Positions 1 to 10,400 of a stretch of DNA of 27,500 nt are shown one piece after another; position 1 is the first letter of the stretch; every line of letters begins with the position of its first letter. Made by a program: the position numbers and the translations under genes. Source of the stretch: Mesostigma viride (taxonomy: Eukaryota; Streptophyta; Mesostigmatophyceae; Mesostigmatales; Mesostigmataceae); NCBI GenBank assembly GCA_009746045.1, contig RPFO01000629.1:609301-636800 (forward strand), read 5' to 3'. The notes below the pieces were generated by a model. The model saw only the letters and a program-made list of their open reading frames with translations. It ran no database searches and was not told where the DNA came from.

Positions 1-1083
1 TGTCTTGACTTGGGCCCATTTCACGCTAAGGGGCCAGCCCACAGCCATTTTCACCTGTCTTGTAGGCCAAGTATCGCTCAACTGAAAACGGACTTTCAGG
101 TATCTAAGGTGTGATCCAGAATCATCTCGAGGAGATCTGTCGATTGCGCTACTCAAAATAGAAATCCGATGTGATATATGAGACCCAGTCTACGATGGTA
201 GACCGGTTTCCCGCCAATGCCTTCACGTGTATTCCCCGCCAGGACAGGCGGGGGAACTTCCTTGCGCAATGCGGAGCCGCGGAGCCCGCCACGACCCACG
301 GCCGTTATGGTGGTCCGTACTCCTCCACATGGCAACCTATGACAACCCTGCCACGTGCTTTCCGAAGGTGATACGGTATCAGCACGTCAAAAATCGCGAA
401 TGGCCGGTAATCGCAAAAGCAACGTACCCGTTTCCGATCGACTGCCGCCGAGCATACCGTATTTTCTGCTTCGTTGACGCCTTCAGTCGGTTTGGGAATG
501 GTAATAAGCGTGTTATGGTCGGTGTTAAATCAGCAAGGAGGGACATTAGACACAGCACATGTCCATTTTCTCCATGACGATATTTATTGTTGACATGCAT
601 TGTGCAAAAACTACCTTTACGGCTGGTTTAGTGAGACGGGCAATCATAACTCCACTCCATTCAACGATGTCAATTTGTACATGCAACGACCCCTGCTTTT
701 TTCTATTACGGCAAAAGAGCCCCAGTTGTCAGCGACGACGAGCTGCGTTAACGTCAAACTAGATGCTCGTGCCTACTGGTCGGCAGGGTTACAGCTTTTG
801 GAAAACCAGCTTTATCAGCATGCTGCCGGTGGAACATGCGAGCCTTCTTCTTGCAGAGATTTCTTGACAAGAAATTTAGCGATTTCGTTGAAAACCGGTC
901 TACCAATGTGTTAGCGCAAGGACGTTGCTGGGAATATATCGCCGGGTGTAGGCGCGTGCCCTGTGGTTCTTACGGGACATGATGAGACGGGCTTTTCTAC
1001 GCCTAGCCCCATGAGGACCCCCCGTCGCCTATTGACTTGCATTCTTTCGTCTGGTAGGGATATTGTCGCTAGTGCGACCAAGA
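1..1083. other. Upstream region without a convincing gene
   Basis: I see no supported coding exon here; the short open frames on both strands lack family resemblance and good splice context. It is the presumed promoter and 5' UTR of the + strand gene starting at 1084. The one local structure noted is an imperfect inverted repeat at about 232-256: a TTCCCCGCC arm and a GGCGGGGGAA arm around a 6-nt loop, with one extra G. No TATA box or known operator was recognised. Confidence 0.5.
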
Positions 1084-3230
1084 ATGGCAATGCCTGTAGG
1101 CGTATTTTGTGGCCTGCGTGGCCGTCAATGGGCATGGGCCCTGGCGCTGGGGATGGCTGGTTTTGTCCTCGCACTAATTGCCGAGTACACAAAGTATACT
1201 CGAGAAGAAGCTTTCGAAGAATGCTACTCTGACCGTGGCAGGAATATCGGGTGCATCACGGTGGCATCGCTCAGCATAATCTCGTTCAGCGCTGCCATCG
1301 TCGTGGCGGCAGTTCCCGTGGGCTGCTGCTTCTGCCAGTGCTACAGGCGGCGTTGCTGTCAGGGGATCAACGGCACCGCGATCGTGTTCGAGTCGCTCAC
1401 ATGGTACGCTCCGTGCCACGCATGCATGCCGTCGCCCCCTATGTATGCATCACCAAGTTTCGTGCCCAAGTCCAGGCTTTTAGTCCCATGTTGGCCCAAG
1501 TCCAGGTGCCATCATGGATCCACGCAATGGCAACTCCCCCACCCCCTACGTGCCTGGCCTGCATAACCATGTAACATCGCGCTGCCCACCGATATGGCCT
1601 CGTGCCTGCCACATAAGTCTGGGACTGGGCTGACATGGGGCTGACATGGGGCTGGCATATGAGCTGAAGCTGCCTTTCCGGAGGCACAGTTTCACGGGGA
1701 TCTCCACCCCTTGTCTCTCGGCGAGTTTATTTGGTGGGTTTGATTCGTAGCTGTCTTTGAAAATTCTCATGTTGAGTCCCTGAAAATGTTGATGTTTGCG
1801 CTTTTTCTGTTATGTGTGGTTTGGCACGTGTGTCCCTCCCCCCATGCCCCCCCAGGGTGTTGCTGGCCATCTGCGGCATCCTGTACCTGCTGGCGTTGCG
1901 CGCGGAGACGTTCAGCAAGTGCGAATACGTGAAGGACAGGGTATGTGTGAACGCATAAAGGAATGGCTCTACGTGTGCCGAGCAATACATGGCGGGTGCA
2001 CTCAGCACTGTCTCGTGCGTGCAAAGCGACCATGCTAGCAACCGTGCATGGGCGTCTTGTGCCGGTTCCTCGACACATTGCGCTTTTGCTCGAGCCTTGG
2101 CACGGACGATGTCAGCACCAGTCTTGTGACGCACCAAAAGGAAGGGGACGAGAGGGGGCAGGTGTAAGGGGAGAGGGAGAGGGTAGCAGAAGGGAAGGCA
2201 GGAGAGGGGAGAGGAGAGGAGGAGAGGGGAGAGGAGGGGAGGAGAGAGGAGAGGAGGGGAGGAGAGGGGAGAGGAGGGGAGGGGAGGGGAGGAGAGGGAG
2301 GGAGGGGAGGGGAGGGGAGGGGGGGGAGGGGAGGGGAGGGGAGGGGGGGGGAGGGGAGGGAGGGGAGGGGAGGGGAGGGGAGGGGAGGGGAGGGGAGGGG
2401 AGGGGAGGGGAGGGGGGGGAGGGGAGGGGAGGGGAGGGGAGGGGAGGGGAGGGGAGGGGGGGGGAGGGGAGGGGAGGGGAGGGGAGGGGAGGGGAGGGGA
2501 GGGGAGGGGAGGGGACGGGAGGAAACAGACGGGCACAGACATTTTTTGTGAATGTGTATCTCTTTCCACACTCACCAACACCTTCCCTGGCATTCTGTTG
2601 TCGGTCCTGTGCTCCAGCTGCCCTGCCCACTTTTGTCCCCCAATGCCATGGCTGCCGTTCCTGCCACCTGTCCCATGGCTGCCCTGCGTTCTCCGCTGCC
2701 CTCCGTGTGTATGCCCTGCAAGCTTGCGTGTGCCCTTGATGTCCGCACATCCTCTTCACGTGTGCCCATGCCCTTGACGTGTGCTTGCCCTCGGCATGTG
2801 TGTGCATACCCTTACACACGTGCAGGTGTTCCTGATCGCGGGCATACTGGGCGCGTGCAGCTCCTTGTGTGGCGCCATGTTCAACATCCTCGCGCTCAAG
2901 TCCCTCGCCATGACATCGCCGCCATCCGTGCCCTTAGAGGGCATCCCCATGGGCCAGGTTGCCTACCCTGCTAGCCCCAACCCCGACATTGTTATCGGCC
3001 AGCCCAACTCGGCCCAGATCGTCACCGGGACGGTTGCCGTGGGGCAGCCAAACTCGCAGACTGTGCAGGGCATGCCAGTCTATTACACGTACGTGAGCCC
3101 TCCCTCGGGTGCCCCCCTGGAGATCCACCACTTCCCGTACCAGTACGGGGGGGCGTCCACCTTGTCGCCGTTTCCTCATGCCTATAGCGGGCCACCGTCG
3201 ACAGAGCCAGCACGGCAACCTGACCCCTGA
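1084..3230 (+). CDS. DUF1218-like four-helix membrane protein (three exons)
   Basis: The exons are 1084-1403, 1856-1940 and 2826-3230, joined through ATG|GTACGC, CAG|GG, AGG|GTATGT and CAG|GTG. The phases (2, then 0) keep one frame and give 269 aa. The start ATG has A at -3 and G at +4, and an in-frame stop lies upstream at 1033. Hydrophobic segments fall at about residues 16-34, 57-80, 101-122 and 136-160. Cysteines are at 47 and 57, a Cys-rich patch follows helix 2 (81-92), and a Cys-Glu pair before a short basic stretch precedes helix 4, as in plant DUF1218 (modifying-wall-lignin type) proteins. Residues from about 165 to 269 form a Pro/Gly/Ser/Gln-rich tail with a duplicated GQPNS motif. 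The four-helix layout and spacing are what I see; the family call is recognition from memory. Biochemical function is unknown. The gene is convergent with the pyrophosphatase gene. An extra 5' exon cannot be excluded. Confidence 0.62.
1941..2825 (+). other. Intron 2 of the DUF1218-like gene, carrying a purine array
   Basis: This 885-nt intron runs from a GTATGT donor to a TGCAG acceptor. Its middle is an almost pure purine tract on the sense strand. The flanks (1941-2160 and 2530-2825) show no gene. Open frames through it on both strands are simple repeat translations (Arg/Gly/Glu or Pro/Ser/Leu) and are not genes. Confidence 0.7.
2165..2515. repeat. GGGGA pentanucleotide array, GA-rich
   Basis: About 350 bp of GGGGA units, with GGAGA variants toward the left and occasional runs of 7-8 G. 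One strand is all purine and the other all pyrimidine. Such tracts can form G-quadruplexes or triplex (H-DNA). It lies inside an intron of the + strand gene. Confidence 0.95.
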
Positions 3231-4364
3231 GGGATGGGCAGCAGGAGGCGAACCGGGCCGTCATGGTGACGCGACGATGGCATCAGAGTGCTGCTAGAGC
3301 AGCAATGAGCTTTTCTTAACGGATGCTGCGATGAGGCTTCTTTCCCTGGTCGCAAGTGATCGGTCCATGTACCAAAGATTGCTTCTTTTATCAGAGCGAC
3401 AAACCGGGTACATGCATGTCCTGCAAGCGTGGCTGCATCACCTGCACGCAAGTGCACCGTGGTTCTCCAGATCGCAAAACCCCACTTGATGCAGTGCTCA
3501 TGATCAATGCCCCACGGGTAATAAGTCAGACAACTATCAAGGAGACAACCAGCGCAGGCCAGAAATCGGGAACTATGTTTGCGTCTCGGTGTCAGGTGTC
3601 CCTGGCACAAGTCTTCTCGGCATAGCTAGTCGGTCGGCTACTGGGTATTCGCTGACCAAGATTTTCATTACAGTCATTCACGCCGAAGTTGGGTTGGCTT
3701 ACGTTGGGTCGAATAGGATTTTGCCATTCCAAGTTCAAAGTAGTTCAGAATAGTATGTTAGTATCTTTAGTTCAAATTAAAGTACTATTTAGTAGAGCCA
3801 TTCACGCCTTAGTTGGGTTCACGCCTTTCGTTGGGTTGACCCCTCAAAAGCCTTGAACCGAAGGGGTGGGTGGCTGTATAGTCAGATTTAGCTTGTAGGC
3901 ATCTGTTCACCATATTGCGTTCATTTGCGGAGGCCTAACAACCTGCTTCATTTTTTGTCGAGGTGGGTGAAACTGTGATGTATCAATTATAATTGATTGA
4001 TTGATTCCATCCATCCGTCCGTCCGTCCGTCCGTCCGTCCGTCCGTCCGTCCGTCCGTCCGTCCGTCCGTCCGTCCGTCCGTCCGTCCGTCCGTCCGTCC
4101 GTCCGTCCGTCCGTCCGTCCGTCCGTCCGTCCGTCCGTCCGTCCGTCCGTCCGTCCGTTCATTCATTCATTCATTCATTCATTCATTCATTCATTCATTC
4201 ATACTTTCATTCATTCCTATCGCTTTAGGCTGCCAACGACTAACTAGTTTAATCTGAAGCTTTCAGGTCATCTGGTCCAGCGACAACGTAAGCTAGAGGG
4301 AGCCATTTGCTCTGGACGTTCAAGTTGCGTATTCCTAAATGCCTGTGCAGGGGAGCTTGTCAAG
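3231..4364. other. Convergent intergenic region (3' UTRs)
   Basis: This stretch lies between the stop of the + strand DUF1218-like gene (3230) and the stop of the - strand pyrophosphatase gene (4365). No gene is supported. On the minus strand a TGTAA motif, the usual volvocalean poly(A) signal, occurs at 3668-3672, about 0.7 kb past the pyrophosphatase stop; whether it is used is unknown. A short motif related to CACGCC..AGTTGGGTT recurs near 3680, 3803 and 3830. Confidence 0.5.
3988..4217. repeat. Compound tetranucleotide microsatellite (ATTG / CCGT / ATTC)
   Basis: Three adjacent tetranucleotide tracts: a short ATTG tract, then about 36 copies of CCGT (4014-4158), then ATTC units (4159 to about 4217, interrupted near 4202). 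It lies in the presumed 3' UTR or spacer of the pyrophosphatase gene. Open frames through it are periodic Arg-Pro-Ser-Val or Ile-His-Ser-Phe translations and are not genes. Confidence 0.97.
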
Positions 4365-4451
4365 TCATGAGTCTAAGAACAAGGGGGCCATGACCAGCGT
4401 GATAGTGGCCAGCATCTTGATAAGAACGTGGATGGAAGGCCCAGCCGTGTC
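4365..4451 (-). CDS. Pyrophosphatase exon 15: C-terminus
   Basis: Encodes [20 protein letters not shown] then MAPLFLDS and a TGA stop, matching the conserved end of the family. It is only 28 codons and sits about 1.06 kb beyond exon 14, so automated predictors could miss it. Confidence 0.96.
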   Translation of the reverse strand, partial: DTAGPSIHVLIKMLATITLVMAPLFLDS

Positions 4452-7399
4452 CTGCTCATTCCATTGGGCCCGCCGGACGATTACACAACGTAACGCCCAA
4501 CAATTCAACCACCCAACCGTCCCAGCAAGCGCTCATACAGGAAGCACGTTAGAAAGCATTCAATACCAACAAATGGCTACATCTGGCATTTTCAAATATG
4601 ACTCAAACGGTGAGCAGGCCAGCCCAGGCTGTGCACCCTGACAGTAAAGGAAAAACTCTTGGAGTATGGTAATGCACAAGCTGGCAGCTATATGATGCCA
4701 TAAAGCATCGACATGTGAAAGCAACCAACAACATGGCACATCCACGGTCTAGCTTGCCAGCGAGTTTGTGGAGTAGACACGTGTCACGGGCAAGAATGCA
4801 GGTAGGCAGTAATCGACCACTGGGGTGCTGCACACAAGGAAGATCACCACGTGGACTGGGGTCCACCATGTCAAAAATAAGAGAGCTTACCTCCTTGACG
4901 AAGCCTTGAAACTATTTCCATTTTCACACTGGAATGGCTGACATGTAAGCACAAACACGATCGGAGGCGTCTGCTGGAAACAATACATGTACACAAACTT
5001 CCAGTGATGCTTAAGTACCCTGCAGTGAAGGATTACATCCACCTGCTTTACTCGGCACTGCTAGCACTTCATGCCAAGGCAAACCCTTGCAAAGTGGCTG
5101 GGTTCCACTTTTTTGGTGCCATCCCAAGCCTTGCTTGGGGCTGTGGCGGTGGAGCATAGCCCAAGGATCAACACATGATGGCTTCGGCACAACCCTGACG
5201 CTGGCAGTCTTGGCCTACAAACGCCAGAGGAGTCCAGGCCTAGCACAGCTGGGGCACAAACTTAAGACCAGCATCTCGTCAATGCCCTCATAAAAAGTAC
5301 AGGTTAAGAAACTAGCATACACACAGGCATGCTGTCAAGTGACACAAGTTAAAAAGGCAGAAGCAAGTGTTTTGGACGATGTTTCAGGCAGGCAGCGTAC
5401 ATACAGCCTCGTCGTATACGCATCGCTCTCAGAAGTACAACACTAGAGGAAAAATAAGATATCTCCCCAAAGTCGTTAAACCAGGTGTTTTGCCAGTTCT
5501 CCCACGCACCTTAAACGGGTCGCCCACCGTGTCGCCAGTCACTGTAGCTCTGTGTGTCTCACTGTACTTGCCGCCCAACGCACCGCCCTCCACATACTTC
5601 TTGGCGTTGTCCCACGCGCCGCCTGCCGTGTTGAGGAAGAGCGCCATGAGGATGCCCGTGACGGTTGCAAACATGAGGAATCCGGCAACCGCGCGCGCGC
5701 CCAGCATTTCCTGTTCGCTGTAGCTGCCGTATATCCGGAACACGATGCCTGCAGCCATGGAGCCGGTCCCACAAGGATGGCATGGGCTTGGTACCAGTGA
5801 GCCGTGGCCATGCGGCACGTTATGCAGCAAGTCACACAACAGGAAACACAGTAGGTAGTGGCCATGCAGCAGGTATCAAGCAGATACCGTGCCAATACAC
5901 AGCCACACAGCAGGTAGTGCGTGCGTGAAGCGAGCACAGTAGCATTCTAATATAACCGCTTCGGGAGTGCTTGCCTTCATTATCCTCAGCGGCACGCGCA
6001 GTGCCATGCAAACAGTCACACGGTCAACTTTTTGCAAGCCTGGCCGCTAAGCGTAACAACAAGAACCACAACAATCGAAGAGCCAGTTAGCATATTGCGG
6101 CGACAATATGCTAAGTACCGTTGAGGATGGTGCCGGGAGCCTGCAGCGTGGAGGGCTAATTGCGCGGTCCAGGGGGGTGGAGGCGCGATAAGGCTTAATC
6201 GCGCAGCCCAGGAGGACGGCGGCGAGCTTAGTCTGAAAGGGGGCTCTGGTAATTTACGGACAAGCGAGCGATGTCCTTGCCGTGTCAAGTTTATGTTAGG
6301 TGGATAGCTGGGCTCGCGCAAGTAGTCAAAAGTGAACCTTCGACGTATAAAAGGGAATAGCCCAGCTATTCACCTAACAGGGCCATGCTTTAGTGCAACG
6401 ACAGGGGGTCGAGGTCCGGAACAGGCAGGTTGGGAAGAATGGGTGTCACGGCACACAGATACATGCCACGATGCTGACCGCACGCGTGCCACATTGCGAC
6501 CAAGCCACTCGCACACAGCCTTCCCCTGCAAAGTACACAATGAACCTACTGGTAAGCCCCTGTCCCCATGTATAGGTAGACTCCTCTGAGAGACACGAGG
6601 ACCACCCCGTCCTGTGCCCTCACCCCCCTCCCAGCCACGCACCAACAGCGATGGGAGACGCAGTGGCCAGCACGCCCGGCCGGATCATCTCCCTTAGTGC
6701 GGACGCTGCAACGATGGAGACGCAGCGCGAGTAGTCCGGCTTGTCCTTGCCCGTCATTATGCCGGGGCGCTCCATGAACTGCTGGCGAACCTGTGGAGGA
6801 CCGGGGGGGAGTGACCGGCACGATAGCAGCAAAGGTGAGGGCGGCAGTGGCAGCATGAATATCCACTTCCCCACCCCTGCTCTTCGTTCCCATTCCCACC
6901 CGCGCATTGCCCATTGCCCATTGCGCATTGCCGACTGCGCATTGCCCTTTCCCAATTGGACACATCCCACTCCGCAGCCCACCGTTCGCTGTGCCCATGT
7001 TGCTGAGAGGGCCAGGAAACATAAGGTGGGAAGAATATGGGAAGATGGGGAAGGATGTGAAAACTTACGTGGACATGAACAGCAGCAGGGACTTGGCCTT
7101 GCCATGCCCACGCTTGCATAGTTGAACATGCATGGCTTGACGCATGTATGGCTGGCGCCGCGTTGCTTGCACTGAGGCATGCCGATGCCCGCCGCGCCTT
7201 GTGCTCGCGCACACCTTACGGCGGATGTTTGACGTCACCGCCCCCACACATGCCCCACCCACAGTCGCAGCTGCAGGCCCTTAGGGCTGACCACCTGCTT
7301 GCCCCACACACATACCGCTGACCCCGTTCACGCCATCCTGCAAAACTGTCTCCGCGCACTCTTCACCCTTCCTCTGGGCCCCAAGTAAAGGTGGGACAC

Positions 7400-7431
<32 letters not shown>

Positions 7432-10400
7432 CATCCCCTGTTTCCAGGGCCCTCGCGCCTCGTCCGCCGCATCCTGCGTGGTTTATAGAAAGCACCTCCT
7501 CGCCCCCACTCATCTCAAATAGACCCCAGTGCTTGGGCACCCCCCTCACCTCGTTGACCACCTCCTGCGCGCTCTTGCCCACTGCGGCACACGCCCACGC
7601 GGCAAAGAGGAAGATGAGCATGGCGCCCAGCATGCCCGCGACGAACACCTCGGGCACTGCGATATCCACGCTGGTGAAGGGGATGCCGCTGAAGGAGGTC
7701 ACCTGGGCGCGGTGGTAGTGGGGGGTAGGTGGAGTGTTCGTATGGAATGGTAGTGGAGGTGGAAGAGTGGGGGCATAGCAGGATGAAACCTGAGCTCGTG
7801 CCTGCGCGCATGAGCGTGCACATGTTCCCCCAGCTTGACCGCGGGATGAGCCAGTATATTTCATATGGTACACTATAGTACAATGGGCCAGTATATTTCA
7901 TATGGTACACTATACTAAATGGGCTAGTATATTTCATATGGTACACTATACCACAATGGGCTAGTATATTTCATATGGTACACTTTACCACAATGGGCTA
8001 GTATATTTCATATGGTACACTATACTACAATGGGCTAGTATATTTCATATGGTACACTATACTACAATGGGCTAGTATATTTCATATGGTACACTATACT
8101 ACAATGGGCTAGTATATTTCATATGGTACACTATACTACAATGGGCTAGTATATTTCATATGGTACACTTTACCACAATGGGCTAGTATATTTCATATGG
8201 TACACTATACTACAATGGGCTAGTATATTTCATATGGTACACTTTACCACAATGGGCTAGTATATTTCATATGGTACACTTTACTACAATGGGCTAGTAT
8301 ATTTCATATGGTACACTATACTACAATGGGCTAGTATATTTCATATGGTACACTATACTACAATGGGCTAGTATATTTCATATGGTACACTATACTACAA
8401 TGGGCTAGTATATTTCATATGGTACACTATACTACAATGGGCCAGTATATTTCATATGGTACACTATACTACAATGGGCTAGTATATTTCATATGGTACA
8501 CTTTACCACAATGGGCTAGTATATTTCATATGGTACACTATACTACAATGGGCTAGTATATTTCATATGGTACACTATACTACAATGGGCTAGTATATTT
8601 CATATGGTACACTTTACTACAATGGGCTAGTATATTTCATATGGTACACTATACTACAATGGGCTAGTATATTTCATATGGTACACTATACTACAATGGG
8701 CTAGTATATTTCATATGGTACACTTTACCACAATGGGCTAGTATATTTCATATGGTACACTTTACTACAATGGGCTAGTATATTTCATATGGTACACTAT
8801 ACTACAATGGGCTAGTATATTTCATATGGTACACTATACTACAATGGGCTAGTATATTTCATATGGTACACTTTACTACAATGGGCTAGTATATTTCATA
8901 TGGTACACTATACTACAATGGGCTAGTATATTTCATATGGTACACTATACTACAATGGGCTAGTATATTTCATATGGTACACTATACTACAATGGGCCAG
9001 TATATTTCATATGGTACACTATACTACAATGGGCTTCACGGCATGCATGCCAGCCGATGGTAAGCCGCCAGGAAGGGAGAGGAGGGAGGGGAAACAATTA
9101 TAAAGCCATCTAGATTCCATTCACTCTAGTGGCCAACGCGCCACTTGCACACGCGGTCAAGCCAGGCAGCCATGGTATGGCGTTGTTGCTGCTTGTTCCT
9201 TGGAAACATGTGTGCATGCAATGCTCCCTTGTCCGGCGCCAGCCGTCATAGCGCACGAGCATTGCATGGCATACTGCATGGGCCCAAACTGTGTAGGCGT
9301 TGAAGTATACGGTCTCCCAATGTTTATGGACCCGCGGGTATCATACTCCTCACACAATTATATCACCACTATATCACACAAACTACGTCGCCCACATGTT
9401 GTCCTTCAGCTCGCCTTCCTCCTGCTGTCCCTGACCCGCCAGGTGGCCCACACATGGCTGTTCGTACTTCATGCACCCTTTGCCTCATCTTCAGCTTATT
9501 CTCCCCCTTTCGCAGCTCCCCATCCACGCTAATGCTGGTACTGCGTGCACCTGCTTCCCCCCCACTCACCCCAAAGGCTTCCAACCCCTTCGCCGCTCAC
9601 AAAACCGCTTCTCAACCCCTCTTGCCGGCCAACCACCCCCTTACACCCCCTCTGGCAGCCTACCCCAAGCCCCCTGAACCGCTTCCTCCAACGGCTTGAC
9701 CCGGCGATATTAGCGGCTCACCTCGTCCATGTATGCGGAGAAGAGCAGGAAGGCAGCGAGAGCGGCACTGCCGATGGAGTAGCCCTTGGTGGTGGCCTTG
9801 GTTGTGTTGCCCACCGCGTCCAGCAGGTCTGGTGGGGGGTTGGGCAGATGACAGGATTCAAGTGGCGAAGGGATGAGGGGGGGAGTGGCCATGCCTGTGC
9901 TCTCCAATTTGTTTCCACCCGGGAGGTTTATGTCTGTTGCTGTGTGCCATGGTTTGGTCAGGTCTTAAGGACTTTGAGGCAGGCAAGCCAAGTAGAGCCT
10001 AGTACCGTTTTATACTCAACAGAATAAACTGGTGGCAGAATAAACTGGTGGCGCGCACCATTGGGACAAACCCACTCAGATCCCGTCTCGCTGGTGAAGC
10101 CTATAACCTCCACTCAAGGAGAGCACCCCCGCTGGTGACCGTGTGCACTGCTGAACCCAAACCGGGGCACCCCCTGACTGGGAACACAAACCTGGTACTC
10201 GCCGGTGGAAGAAACCGGCGACATGTGCCCGAGAGTGGGGCAAACGCTGTACTCATGGGGTATCGCGGTGAAAGCATACCCGTTTCCCCCCAGTGGCACG
10301 AAACCATTACTCACCGGTGACCGTGCGCACTTCCTCGGGCTGCCCGCTCATCTCCACGATCCCCCCCGCGTTATCAGAGATGGGGCCAAAGACGTCGCTG

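Noticed and set aside
9990-10320. Possible transposable element ends around the duplicated AGAATAAACTGGTGGC
   Set aside because: No terminal inverted repeats, target-site duplication or element coding sequence was found.
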